A stretch of DNA of 33,805 bases from DASQUK01 sp035641315 (GTDB taxonomy: Bacteria; Actinomycetota; Acidimicrobiia; Acidimicrobiales; VFJN01): NCBI GenBank assembly GCA_035641315.1, contig DASQUK010000297.1, positions 1 through 33,805 on the forward strand, read 5' to 3'. The position numbers were made by a program, and so were the translations under genes. Below the pieces are notes generated by a model that was given only the letters and a program-made list of their open reading frames with translations, was not told the origin of the DNA and made no database searches. Positions 25,478 through 33,320 of this stretch are shown here, one piece after another (positions within the stretch are counted from its first letter, which is position 1; each line of letters starts with the position of its first letter).

Positions 25478-26356
25478 CTAGTCGCCATCGTCCTCCTGAT
25501 CGCTCTCGCCGTCCTTGCTGCCCTCGTCCTCGGCGTCATCCGCGTCAGGTGGCGACGAGCTGTCCTCGGCGGCGCCCCACAGCGACGAGTCGAGAGAAGG
25601 CCACCACGACCAGGGCGGGTCGTCGGGTGCCGCCTGGTCCGGGGACTGCGGTTCATCCGGGGCGTTCGCACGGCGATCGTCCGAGTCGTCGCCGGACTCG
25701 TCGGTGTCGTCCTCGCTGCCGGGATCACGCTCGCCGGCGGTTGTGGACGTCCTCGCAGCCCGCCGATCGGGTCCCTCCGGAACGAGCGTGGTGTCCGGAA
25801 TCGTCGACCCCGGGGCGGCAGCCGCAGCCGCCGGCGGGTCCACTGCCGGAGCCGGCACCGTGGTGGCGCTGGACGGCCGGTCTCCCGTGGCCTCCGCCTC
25901 GGGTGCCGAGGTCGTCGTGGGTGGCTCGGTGCTGGTCGTGGCCTCCGCGTCGCCGCCTGCCCGGGAGCCCATGGCGGGATGGGATGCCACCGCCGGCGCC
26001 TCGGACTCCGGGCCACCCGCCCGCACGGCGATGATGACGCCCACGAGCAAGGCGGCTGCGGCGGCGACGCTAGCGACCGGGCGTGCGGACGACCGCAGCT
26101 GCGCCGGCACCAGCCGACGCACGCCCGAGCGCCGTTGCCCGAGATGTGCCGGCGACCGGCGCGAGGTACGCGGCGGGAACGCGAGGCCCTCCTCGATCTG
26201 GAGGAAGAGGTGGTCGCGCATCGCGGGCGGCGGCTCGATCTCGCGGCTGGCGTGCATCCAGGTCGTGAGCTCGACCACGGGCGCGAGGTCGTCACGTCCC
26301 GGGGGTTGCACACCCCCGAGGATGTCCTCGACGTCGCGCTCGCTGAGATCACCCAT
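25478..26356 (-). CDS. Membrane protein, probable anti-sigma factor
   Basis: A 292-residue protein in three parts. The cytoplasmic N-terminus (residues 1-90) starts MGDLSERDVEDILGGVQPPG and has LAPVVELTTWMHASREIEPP, then a basic stretch. One membrane helix follows (PVASVAAAAALLVGVIIAVR, about 92-113). The outer part is a long Pro/Thr/Ala/Ser-rich tail ending in a very acidic stretch. This layout and the position directly behind a sigma gene (52 bases) suggest a membrane anti-sigma factor, but there is no HxxxCxxC zinc motif, so it is not the ZAS type. I chose this frame over an overlapping one because of the clean helix and the start. The ribosome site is weak (TGAGCAG). Confidence 0.7.
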   Translation of the reverse strand: MGDLSERDVEDILGGVQPPGRDDLAPVVELTTWMHASREIEPPPAMRDHLFLQIEEGLAFPPRTSRRSPAHLGQRRSGVRRLVPAQLRSSARPVASVAAAAALLVGVIIAVRAGGPESEAPAVASHPAMGSRAGGDAEATTSTEPPTTTSAPEAEATGDRPSSATTVPAPAVDPPAAAAAAPGSTIPDTTLVPEGPDRRAARTSTTAGERDPGSEDDTDESGDDSDDRRANAPDEPQSPDQAAPDDPPWSWWPSLDSSLWGAAEDSSSPPDADDAEDEGSKDGESDQEDDGD

Positions 26357-26408
26357 CTGCTCAGGTGAACGCCACGTTTCGTGCTTGGGATATGCCTCTG
26401 AGAGAGCG

Positions 26409-27017
26409 CTACGTAGCGTGCGCCGCCCGCTCGAAATGACGGCGTAGCGCGGCCAGCGCCCGGTGCTGCAAGGCCTTTATGGCGCCCTCGCGCTTGTCGA
26501 GCATCCGGGCCACCTCTTCCACCGACAGGTCGGCGATGATGCGTAAGAGCACGACGTCACGCTGATCGGGCGACAGCACGTTCAACAGGTCGCGCACGCT
26601 GTCGTGGGCGAGGACGGCGAAGGCGTCGTCCTCGACATCACCGAGGCCCATGTGCTCCTCGACCCCGACGTCATCCTGCATGCGCGGTTGGCGGTTCGCC
26701 CGCCGCCGGTCGTCGATCATGCGGTGGTGGGCGATCGTGAACACCCACGAGCGGAACCCCCCTTCGTCCCCCTCGAAACGGGGGAGGTTGCGGTGCACTT
26801 GGGCGAACACGTCGTTGGTGAGCCCATCGGGATCCGTGGCCCGGTGCCAGCGCAGGTACGACGAGACCTGGCCCGCCAGCGAGCGGTAGATGTCGTCGAA
26901 GGCGGCAACTGAACCCTGCCGTGCCTCGCTGACGAGGTGGCCCAACGCAGGGCCACGCCGACGTCGGACCGACACCGCGGTCGCGCGGGCAGGTTGGGTC
27001 AGTGGATCGATGAGCAC
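26409..27017 (-). CDS. ECF-like sigma-70 family factor
   Basis: A 202-residue sigma factor. Region 2 reads AAFDDIYRSLAGQVSSYLRW, TNDVFAQVHRNLPRF, then GGFRSWVFTIAHHRMIDDRR (the DNA-melting part). Region 4 has LLNVLSPDQRDVVLLRIIAD then LSVEEVARMLDKREGAIKAL, the helix that reads the -35. There are no regions 1 or 3, as in ECF factors. The N-terminal 35 residues are basic and not conserved. The GTG at 27017 is preceded by GGGGAGG at 8 bases. It should direct stress or envelope genes, held by the membrane protein encoded next. It is divergent from the housekeeping-type sigma gene at 27334. Confidence 0.88.
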   Translation of the reverse strand: MLIDPLTQPARATAVSVRRRRGPALGHLVSEARQGSVAAFDDIYRSLAGQVSSYLRWHRATDPDGLTNDVFAQVHRNLPRFEGDEGGFRSWVFTIAHHRMIDDRRRANRQPRMQDDVGVEEHMGLGDVEDDAFAVLAHDSVRDLLNVLSPDQRDVVLLRIIADLSVEEVARMLDKREGAIKALQHRALAALRRHFERAAHAT

Positions 27018-27333
27018 GCCGTTGCCCTCCCCAGATTCGGTCAGATCATGGGTGCGTTCGGTGTCTCGGCCGTTGACGGTTCCAGCGGACTGCTCCTCCC
27101 GGGCGGGCACCTTAGCGAACCCGCGCCCGCCGTCGTCGAGTGACGCGCTCGGTGGGTGCCCGTGGCAGTCTCGAGGAATAACGGCGGGACGGTGGGCGCC
27201 CTTGACCGTCCCGGTATCCTTTACGACGCTCCGGGTTCTCCGGTGCATCGAGCTCCGCCGCCACACGCATCGCTCCGAGCGAGAGGGCGAGAGCTCTCCA
27301 CTCACCGAAGCGACACGCGAGAAGGACCAACCG
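27018..27333. promoter_or_regulatory. Control region between two divergent sigma genes
   Basis: This 316-base gap holds no gene. GGGACGGT (27186-27193) and ACCGTCCC (27205-27212) form an 8-bp inverted repeat that covers TTGACC (27202-27207), a -35 candidate for the downstream sigma gene; the best -10 (TACGAC, 27222-27227) lies only 14 bases after it, so the promoter call is weak. A leader of about 100 bases is predicted before the TTG start. On the minus strand I see no clear promoter for the ECF gene. Confidence 0.4.
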
Positions 27334-28272
27334 TTGCCCAAGGAGCGCGTCGAGCGCGACGAGGAAGATCTCGTCCGGCTGTACCTCACCGACATCGGGC
27401 AGTATCCGCTGCTCACCAAGGATGACGAGGTCCGCCTCGCCCAGGCGATCGAAGCTGGTAACGCCGCCCGCGTCGAGCTCGAGGCAGGCGTCGCCACCTT
27501 GTCACCGGCACGCAAGCGCGAGCTGCGCCGCTGCGCACGCGACGGCGAGGACGCCGAGCGCACCTTCGTCCAGTCCAACCTGCGGCTCGTGGTGTCGATC
27601 GCCAAGAAGTACCAGGCGTCCGGCCTGCCACTGCTCGACCTCATCCAGGAGGGCAACCTCGGCCTGATGCACGCGGTCGAGAAGTTCGACTGGCGCAAGG
27701 GCTTCAAGTTCTCCACCTACGCCACATGGTGGATCCGCCAGGCCATCACCCGCGGCATCGCCAACACCGGCCGCACCATTCGTTTGCCGGTCCACGCCGG
27801 CGACACCCTCGCCCGGCTGCAGAAGGCGCGGGCCCGGCTCGAGCTCAAGCTGGGTCGTCCCGCCACCTTGGCCGAGCTATCGGCCGAGGTCGAGATGCCC
27901 GAGGACAAGGTGACCGAGGCGCTGCGGTTCGCCGCCGAGCCGCTATCCCTCTCCGAGCCGTTGCGCGAGGACGGCGATGCCGAGTTGGGCGACGTGGTCG
28001 AGGACCGCTCGGCCGAGTCTCCGTTCGAGGTGGCGGCCACTGCGCTGCTGCCCGAGGAGATCAACCGGCTGCTGGCACCGCTCGACGAACGCGAGCGCGA
28101 GATCCTCAAACTGCGCTTCGGCCTCGACCGGGGTGAGCCCCGGACGCTCGAAGAGGTGGGCGAGCACTTCAACCTCACCCGGGAGCGCATCCGCCAGATC
28201 GAGGCGCGAGCGATGTCGAAGCTGCGCCATCCGTCGTCCGACACGGGCGCCCGCGACCTGTTGGCCGTCTAG
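27334..28272 (+). CDS. Sigma-70 factor of the principal/SigB group
   Basis: A 312-residue sigma factor. DLVRLYLTDIGQYPLLTKDD is region 1.2; NLRLVVSIAKKYQASGLPLL, DLIQEGNLGLMHAVEKFDW and KGFKFSTYATWWIRQAITRG form region 2; region 3 has IRLPVHAGDTLARLQKA; and region 4.2 is TLEEVGEHFNLTRERIRQIE. These match the RpoD/HrdB/SigB class closely. Without an acidic 1.1 region it is short, nearer to SigB (323 residues) than to the essential SigA (over 500), so a group 2 factor is as likely as the principal one. The TTG at 27334 follows GAAGGA at 8 bases; the frame is open further upstream, but without similarity. Confidence 0.9.
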   Translation: MPKERVERDEEDLVRLYLTDIGQYPLLTKDDEVRLAQAIEAGNAARVELEAGVATLSPARKRELRRCARDGEDAERTFVQSNLRLVVSIAKKYQASGLPLLDLIQEGNLGLMHAVEKFDWRKGFKFSTYATWWIRQAITRGIANTGRTIRLPVHAGDTLARLQKARARLELKLGRPATLAELSAEVEMPEDKVTEALRFAAEPLSLSEPLREDGDAELGDVVEDRSAESPFEVAATALLPEEINRLLAPLDEREREILKLRFGLDRGEPRTLEEVGEHFNLTRERIRQIEARAMSKLRHPSSDTGARDLLAV

Positions 28273-28287
28273 CGCAGTCTGGCGACC

Positions 28288-28309
28288 GGCGCTCCGCTCA
28301 GCGGGCGCC
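28288..28309. terminator. Hairpin between convergent genes
   Basis: GGCGC-T-CCGC, loop TCA, GCGG-GCGCC: a 9-bp stem with one bulged base. It spans the stop of the ClC gene and starts 16 bases after the sigma stop, so it may end transcription from both sides. There is no T-run, as often in actinobacteria. Confidence 0.45.
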
Positions 28310-30031
28310 GTTGGTCCGTTCGAGGATCTCGTCGAGGCGCAGCACCTCGTCGGTGGTGACCACCCCGACGAAGCGATCGTCGCCGTCCACCACCGCCAGG
28401 ACGTCGGCATCACCGCCCTCCATGGCCTGCACGGCGTCGCGCACGAGCCACGTCGTCCGGCCCCGGGGCGCCGCAGTGTTGGCGATGGTGCGGATCTCGG
28501 TGGTCGTCCACGCCTCCCGGCGGATGGCCACCACCTCGTCGAGCGCCACCAGCCCGAGGTACCGGTTGCTCTCGTCGACCACGGGGACGGCCCGCTGGCG
28601 GTAACCCACGAGGTGCACGGTCAGGAACTCCTCGATCGTTGCGTCGGGTGGAACGGTCCGCACATCGGTCTCGAGCACCGCGCTGATGGGCAGCTCGAAG
28701 CGCCGCTCGATATGGCCCAGGCGGCCCGCCCGCTGGTGGTCCGACACGGATGATTCGGCCAACACGAGCTGTGACGCCGCAGTGGCCACGAGCGCCGGCA
28801 CCACGAACGCCGGGCGCCCCGTCGTCTCGGCGACGAACATGACGGCCGCCAGAGGGGTGCGGTAACCGGCGCCGAGGAACGCCGCCATGCCCACCACGAG
28901 CAACAGGTCGCTGTCGGCCATCCCGAACGCTCCGCTGGCAAAGCGGCCGGTGAGGGCGCCCATCACGACCAGCGGGATGAACAGGCCGCCGGCGCCGCCC
29001 CCGCCGAGCGTGGCGAGCACGGCGCCCACTCGGAGCACGAGCAGCGTGAGCACCAGCCACTGGGCATGGCCGGGGTCGGTGGCCCACTGGATCACGTCGT
29101 AGCCCGGGCCCAGCGTGAGCGGCGCATCTGCGGCCGCCTCGGCCAGGTAGGCGAAGAAGAACAGCGCCGCTCCACCGGCGAGGATGCGCACGCCGATGGG
29201 CGTGTCCCGGATGCGCCGCTCCTTCAGCGCCCGGACTGCGGCGCTGAACATGCGCGCCCCGAGGCCGCACAGCAGGCCCACGGCGAGCGCGCTACCGAGG
29301 TCACGCCAGTCGAACGCGCCGTTCCCAGCTACCGGCAGGAGCGGGTCGGTGCCGTCGATGGCGGCAAACGTGACGTACCCGGCGGCCGACGCCACCATCG
29401 CCGGCAGCACGTTCCGGCGCGCGAGGTCGGCGCGGTACGGCACCTCGATGGCGAACAGGGCTCCGGTGGCCGGGGCCTTGAAGATGGCGGACACACCCGC
29501 AGCCGCGCCCGCGACCAGCAGCAGCTTGGCGTCCTCCCGGGAGAAGAAGCGGGCGAAGCGTCGCTGGATCGTCGACCCGATGGAGGAACCGGCATAGATG
29601 GACGGGCCCTCGAGGCCGAGCGCGCCGCCGTAACCGATGGTGGCGATGCTGGCGAGCACCCGCCCGAGCACCGGTCGCGTGGAACGTTGCTCGTGCGGTT
29701 CCTCGTGAAAGCTGCGCACGTACTCGTCGGCCGTGCTCGGCGACCGGCCCTGCGCGATCCAGCGCAGGCACAGGTAGGCGATCACGAGGCCGACGCCGGG
29801 GGCGCACGCCTGCAGCCACAACGGCCGATCGGCCAGGCGGTCGAACAGCCCGTCGAGGGTCACGCGTTCGAGCGCGAGCACCGCGAGCCCGACCACCACG
29901 CCGGTGGCGCCGGCGAAGAGGAACGTCTGCTGGGTGCGCCGACCGATTGCTCGCGCCTCGAACTGCCGCTGCAACGGCACGAACGGCCGCTCCCCAGTCA
30001 TGGCCGCCGACATTAGACGTGCTGCGCCCAC
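28298..30031 (-). CDS. ClC-family chloride channel/transporter with CBS domains
   Basis: A 577-residue membrane protein. About 430 residues form the ClC core: helices start near 37, ALGLEGPSIYAGSSIGS (Glu141, the gating glutamate) and GGAGGLFIPLVVMGALTG (the GxFxP motif) are clear, as is AAFLGAGYRTPLAAVMFVAE. The first selectivity motif (GSGIP in E. coli) is replaced by QGRSPSTADE, so the ion preference is uncertain. Residues 455-577 are a pair of CBS domains (AVLETDVRTVPPDATIEEFL, VPVVDESNRYLGLVALDEVV, ADVLAVVDGDDRFVGVVTTD), which usually bind adenosine nucleotides and set activity. The GTG at 30031 has GGAGG 7 bases before it; ATGs at 30013 and 30001 have none. Confidence 0.9.
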   Translation of the reverse strand: MGAARLMSAAMTGERPFVPLQRQFEARAIGRRTQQTFLFAGATGVVVGLAVLALERVTLDGLFDRLADRPLWLQACAPGVGLVIAYLCLRWIAQGRSPSTADEYVRSFHEEPHEQRSTRPVLGRVLASIATIGYGGALGLEGPSIYAGSSIGSTIQRRFARFFSREDAKLLLVAGAAAGVSAIFKAPATGALFAIEVPYRADLARRNVLPAMVASAAGYVTFAAIDGTDPLLPVAGNGAFDWRDLGSALAVGLLCGLGARMFSAAVRALKERRIRDTPIGVRILAGGAALFFFAYLAEAAADAPLTLGPGYDVIQWATDPGHAQWLVLTLLVLRVGAVLATLGGGGAGGLFIPLVVMGALTGRFASGAFGMADSDLLLVVGMAAFLGAGYRTPLAAVMFVAETTGRPAFVVPALVATAASQLVLAESSVSDHQRAGRLGHIERRFELPISAVLETDVRTVPPDATIEEFLTVHLVGYRQRAVPVVDESNRYLGLVALDEVVAIRREAWTTTEIRTIANTAAPRGRTTWLVRDAVQAMEGGDADVLAVVDGDDRFVGVVTTDEVLRLDEILERTNGAR

Positions 30032-30097
30032 CCACTCCCCTCCGCTTGCGGGTCCTGTCGCTTCCGGTGCGGGCTCCGACGCCGTGTCTCCCGCTCT

Positions 30098-30156
30098 CGG
30101 CGGCTGCGCCGCCGGGCCGCTCGGGCCCAGGCCGCCGCCGGCGCCGATAGGCGCCG
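30098..30156. repeat. Two GC-rich hairpins upstream of the ClC gene
   Basis: CGGCGGC TGC GCCGCCG (30098-30114) and CGGCGCC GATA GGCGCCG (30139-30156) each have 7-bp arms. They lie in the 224-base divergent gap between the ClC start and the micro-ORF, where no other gene is seen. Confidence 0.55.
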
Positions 30157-30222
30157 ACAGCGGCCCGCATCCTCAGCGTCACCCGCTCGCTACCCCGCCC
30201 TGCAGCACGGACGTCAAAAGGC

Positions 30223-30239
30223 CTCGGCCTTCGGCCGAG
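30223..30239. terminator. CTCGGCC hairpin before the micro-ORF
   Basis: CTCGGCC, loop TTC, GGCCGAG, 17 bases before the micro-ORF's start. As the frame of the HAD gene ends at 30275 on the minus strand, this hairpin could end that transcript; it has four T's on that strand (TTTT from 30220 to 30217), which fits an intrinsic terminator. Confidence 0.5.
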
Positions 30240-30255
30240 TCGCTACCATGCGGCC

Positions 30256-30330
30256 ATGAAGAAACTCCTGCTGCTCATCGTGCTCGCCGCCCTGGCCACC
30301 CTCGCTGCCAAGAAGGTGCGCTCCGTCTGA
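30256..30330 (+). CDS. 24-residue membrane micropeptide
   Basis: MKKLLLLIVLAALATLAAKK followed by VRSV: two Lys, one hydrophobic helix of 16 residues, and a basic end. The start resembles the actinobacterial DLW-39 family of small membrane proteins, but the typical DLW tail is absent. TACCAT ends 5 bases before the ATG and could be the -10 of a near-leaderless mRNA; there is no ribosome site. The HAD gene's 3' end overlaps it on the other strand (30275-30330), which lowers confidence. Confidence 0.5.
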   Translation: MKKLLLLIVLAALATLAAKKVRSV

Positions 30331-31228
30331 CGCCGGCGGCTCGGGCGGCTCGAGGGTCGCCCGTACTGCTGCGAGCCAGCCACTGGCCCGCAGCGCCCAA
30401 CAGCGCTCGACCGGTGGTCGCCGTCTGATCGGTCGGCTTGCGACGGTCCCAGAGCCAGCGAGTCGCGAAGCCGGCGCCTACCGCCACCGCGACGGCACCA
30501 CCGCCGAGCGCGGCGTGTCGGGGGGCTGGCATGGGCACCCGCTCGCGCAGAGGGACCCGCCGGGAGAACCGCCGCACCTCCCAGCCGCCGGTCCGTGCGG
30601 CTCGCAGCAGCTCACGGTCGGGGTTGACGACCACTGTGTGGCCCACCGCCTCGAGCATCGGCAGGTCGGTGGCCGAGTCGCTGTAGGCGTACGAGGCCGC
30701 GAGGTCGATGTCGTCCCGCCGAGCGGCCTCTTCGATCGCCGCCAGCTTCTCGGTTCCGTAGCAGTAGCGCTCGGTCCGCCCCGTGTAGCGGCCCTCGGCG
30801 TCGAGCTCGGCCCGGGTGGCGATGGCCTCGTCGACGCCGAGGAACTGCGCCAGGGGCGCCACGATCTCCTCGGGCGACGCCGACACGATGAACACCTTGC
30901 GTCCCGCGACCTGGTGCTCCCGGATGAGCTCGAGAGCCTCGTCGAACACGATGGGTTCGACCACCTCGACCAGCGTCTCGCGCACGATGGCGCTGATCTC
31001 CGCCTGGTCCCAACCCCGGGTCAGCCGCAACACCGAGTCGCGCATCTTGGCGAGCCTGGCCGGCGACGCCCCGAACTGCGCGTAGACGAGTTGGCCCCAG
31101 GCGGCCCGGAGGAGCATCCGCCGCGACACCAAGCCGGCCCGGTGGAGAGGGCCGCTGAACGCCACCATCGATGCCTTGGCTATGACGGTCTTGTCGAGGT
31201 CGAAGAAGGCCGCGGCGCGGGGACTCAC
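30275..31228 (-). CDS. HAD-IB family hydrolase (SerB-like)
   Basis: A 317-residue protein. AAAFFDLDKTVIAKAS has the nucleophile Asp10 and the acid Asp12; KVFIVSASPEEIVAPLA has the second motif Ser; GTEKLAAIEE gives the Lys; and YSDSATDLPMLEAVG gives the final acidic pair. Residues up to about 235 match the HAD-IB group, which includes phosphoserine phosphatase relatives and CicA-type proteins. A membrane-like segment follows (HAALGGGAVAVAVGAGFATR), then a basic tail of about 60 residues with no clear family match. I chose the GTG at 31228, as the fold begins there; there is no ribosome site. The tail runs antisense through the micro-ORF, so an earlier stop may have been lost. Confidence 0.85.
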   Translation of the reverse strand: MSPRAAAFFDLDKTVIAKASMVAFSGPLHRAGLVSRRMLLRAAWGQLVYAQFGASPARLAKMRDSVLRLTRGWDQAEISAIVRETLVEVVEPIVFDEALELIREHQVAGRKVFIVSASPEEIVAPLAQFLGVDEAIATRAELDAEGRYTGRTERYCYGTEKLAAIEEAARRDDIDLAASYAYSDSATDLPMLEAVGHTVVVNPDRELLRAARTGGWEVRRFSRRVPLRERVPMPAPRHAALGGGAVAVAVGAGFATRWLWDRRKPTDQTATTGRALLGAAGQWLARSSTGDPRAARAAGVRRSAPSWQRGWPGRRAR

Positions 31229-31267
31229 GGGCGCCGACGCTAACGGCGACCGATCCGGTCCAGCTCC

Positions 31268-31316
31268 GGTCTTTGGAGATTTTCTGGCGTTATAGGGCAC
31301 TTTTTCTTCAAAGACC
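31268..31316. promoter_or_regulatory. Spaced inverted repeat upstream of the tad promoter
   Basis: GGTCTTTG (31268-31275) and CAAAGACC (31309-31316) are perfect 8-bp arms separated by 33 bases of unusually AT-rich DNA (with ATTTTC and CTTTTTCTTC). The second arm ends 7 bases before the -35. It may bind an activator or repressor, possibly by looping or as two half-sites. Confidence 0.5.
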
Positions 31317-31323
31317 TGATGTC

Positions 31324-31352
31324 TTGACACGCCACGACCGCTTGCATAGCCT
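31324..31352 (+). promoter_or_regulatory. Promoter of the tad operon
   Basis: TTGACA (31324-31329), 17 bases, TAGCCT (31347-31352). This is the best housekeeping-type promoter in the window and predicts a start near 31359, giving a leader of about 87 bases before the CpaE-like gene. Confidence 0.65.
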
Positions 31353-31445
31353 TCGGCCCCCGATCGTCCGGCGCGTCGCCTGCAGCGGCGACGAGGGCCT
31401 CCCCGCTTTTCCCCCCGTGTGCTCCTTCGTCGCGGAGGTCTCCCC

Positions 31446-32090
31446 GTGCTCGTCGCCTGCTGGTCGGTCAAGGGCGGCGTCGGCACCAGTGTCGTCGCTG
31501 CCTCGTTCGCCCTTCTCCTCGCTCGCCGCGTTCCGTCCGGCGCCGTCCTCGCCGACCTGGCCGGCGATGCACCGGCGGTGCTCGGCATGCCCGAACCCGA
31601 CACTCCCGGCCTCGCCGCCTGGTTGGCCGCCGGCGATGACGTTCCCGCCGACGGTCTGGCGCGGCTCGAGGTCGCGGCGGCCCCGGGCCTCTCCCTGCTC
31701 CCCCGCGGCTCGGGGCCGCTCGCACCCGACCGGGCCACAGTGCTGGCGTCGCTGCTCGACCGGGGACCGCGGCCGGTGGTGGTCGACTGCGGCAGGGCCG
31801 AGCGGGTGGCGGCGGTGGTCGGCGGCGCCCAGCGGTCGGTCCTCGTCATCCGGCCGTGCTACCTGGCGTTGCGACGGGCGATGGCGTCGCCGCTCCGCCC
31901 GTCCGAGGTGGTGGTGGTGCGCGAGCCGGGGCGCTCGCTGTCCCGCCACGACATCGAGTCGGCCGTCGGTGCCCCTGTTAGCGCCGAGATCGAGGCCGAT
32001 CCCGCGGTGGCGCGCGCCGTCGACGCCGGACTCCTGATGGCGCGGCGCCTGCCGCGGTCGCTGGAACGGGGGTTGCGGCATGCGGCCTGA
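31446..32090 (+). CDS. CpaE-like / MinD-type ATPase of the tad locus
   Basis: A 214-residue P-loop protein. VLVACWSVKGGVGTSVVAAS has a deviant Walker A (KGGVGTS), then AVLADLAGDAPAVLGMPE and RPVVVDCGRAERVA as Walker A' and B-like parts. CpaE proteins place the pilus machine at the cell pole; the N-terminal receiver-like domain of full CpaE is missing here, as in the short forms near actinobacterial tad genes (TadZ-like, Rv3660c-like). GGAGG lies 7 bases before the GTG at 31446. A GTG at 31419 is possible. It is followed by TadA after 33 bases in a likely operon. Confidence 0.8.
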   Translation: MLVACWSVKGGVGTSVVAASFALLLARRVPSGAVLADLAGDAPAVLGMPEPDTPGLAAWLAAGDDVPADGLARLEVAAAPGLSLLPRGSGPLAPDRATVLASLLDRGPRPVVVDCGRAERVAAVVGGAQRSVLVIRPCYLALRRAMASPLRPSEVVVVREPGRSLSRHDIESAVGAPVSAEIEADPAVARAVDAGLLMARRLPRSLERGLRHAA

Positions 32091-32123
32091 CGCTGACCGC
32101 GACGCGCCGTCGGAGGTCGTGCC

Positions 32124-33320
32124 ATGAGCTCGGCGACGCTGACGAAGATGGTCCACGACGCGGTCGAGCTGGAGGCCCGCGTGCACCGGCGCGTGCTGGC
32201 AACGGCGACCGACGGCCCCCTCGACGATCCTGCCCTCGCCGACCTCGTGCGGCGGGAAGCCCCGTTGCTGGCGGCCGAACAGGTAGCAGGGGTGGTGTCG
32301 CGGGTGCGGGCCCGCATAGGGGGGCTGGGACCGATCGAGCCCCTGCTCGCCGACCCACAGGTGAGCGACGTGCTCGTCAACGGACCAGGCCCGGTGTGGA
32401 TCGAACGCTCGGGCAGGCTCGAACGCACGGCGCTCCAGCTCGATCGGTCCGCCATCGACCTGCTCGTCGAGCGGGTTGTGGCACCGCTCGGCCTGCGCGC
32501 CGACCGAACGACCCCGGTCGTCGACGCCCGCCTGCCCGACGGGTCCCGCGTCCACGTGGTGCTACCTCCACTTGCCGTCGACGGTCCGGCTGTCACGATC
32601 CGCCGCTTCCGGGCCGCCGCCATCCCCCTCGGCGACTTCTGCCCGCCCGCCGTCGCCGACCTGCTCGTCGCCGCCGTCGATGCCGGCCTCAACATGGTCG
32701 TATGCGGCGGCACCGGCGCCGGCAAGACGACCTTGCTGAATGCCCTGTGCGGTCACCTGGCGTTCGGCGAGCGGGTCGTCACCGTCGAGGACACGGCCGA
32801 GCTCCGCCTGCCGGGCGACCACGTCGTCCGGCTCGAGACCCGGCCGGCGACACCCGACGGGCTGGCCGCGGTCGAGGTCCGCGAGCTGGTGCGGGCCGCT
32901 CTCCGCATGCGGCCCGACCGCATCGTGGTCGGCGAGGTCCGCGGCGCCGAGGCACTGGACATGCTCCAGGCGATGAACACGGGCCACGACGGCTCGCTGT
33001 CGACGGTGCATGCCAACGGCACGGCCGATGCCCTGCGTCGCATCGAGACCATGGCGCTCATGGGCGCGATCGACCTGCCCTTGACCGCGGTCCGGGAGCA
33101 GGTGCTCGGTGCGATCGACCTGCTGGTGCAGGTGGTCCGGGGCCCCAACGGCGCCCGGCTGGTCGCCGAGGTGGCGGAGGTCGTCACCGGGGCGGGGCCC
33201 ACGCTGGCGGCACGCCCTTTGGCGGTCCGTCGCCGCTGTGTCGCCGACCCCACCCGGCCGGCGCGACGAGACGGCACCTCGGGCTGGACCGGCGACCGGC
33301 TCGTGCGGGAGGGACCATGA
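32124..33320 (+). CDS. tadA: TadA/CpaF secretion ATPase
   Basis: A 398-residue hexameric ATPase that drives Flp/tad pilus assembly. Motifs in order: the N-terminal helical domain with GLGPIEPLLADPQVSDVLVN; Walker A GGTGAGKTT (195-203); Asp box TVEDTAEL (about 220); Walker B-type RPDRIVVGEVRG (about 263-274); and the His box GSLSTVHANG (about 290). All are intact. GGAGGTC lies 6 bases before the ATG. Its stop overlaps the TadB start by ATGA, so translation is coupled. The C-terminal 50 residues (after LVAEVAEVV) are basic and variable. Confidence 0.95.
   Translation: MSSATLTKMVHDAVELEARVHRRVLATATDGPLDDPALADLVRREAPLLAAEQVAGVVSRVRARIGGLGPIEPLLADPQVSDVLVNGPGPVWIERSGRLERTALQLDRSAIDLLVERVVAPLGLRADRTTPVVDARLPDGSRVHVVLPPLAVDGPAVTIRRFRAAAIPLGDFCPPAVADLLVAAVDAGLNMVVCGGTGAGKTTLLNALCGHLAFGERVVTVEDTAELRLPGDHVVRLETRPATPDGLAAVEVRELVRAALRMRPDRIVVGEVRGAEALDMLQAMNTGHDGSLSTVHANGTADALRRIETMALMGAIDLPLTAVREQVLGAIDLLVQVVRGPNGARLVAEVAEVVTGAGPTLAARPLAVRRRCVADPTRPARRDGTSGWTGDRLVREGP

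Noticed and set aside
26890..27333. Upstream extension of the SigB-like gene
   Set aside because: This part is antisense to the ECF gene start and lacks sigma region 1.1 character. The TTG at 27334 with GAAGGA is better.
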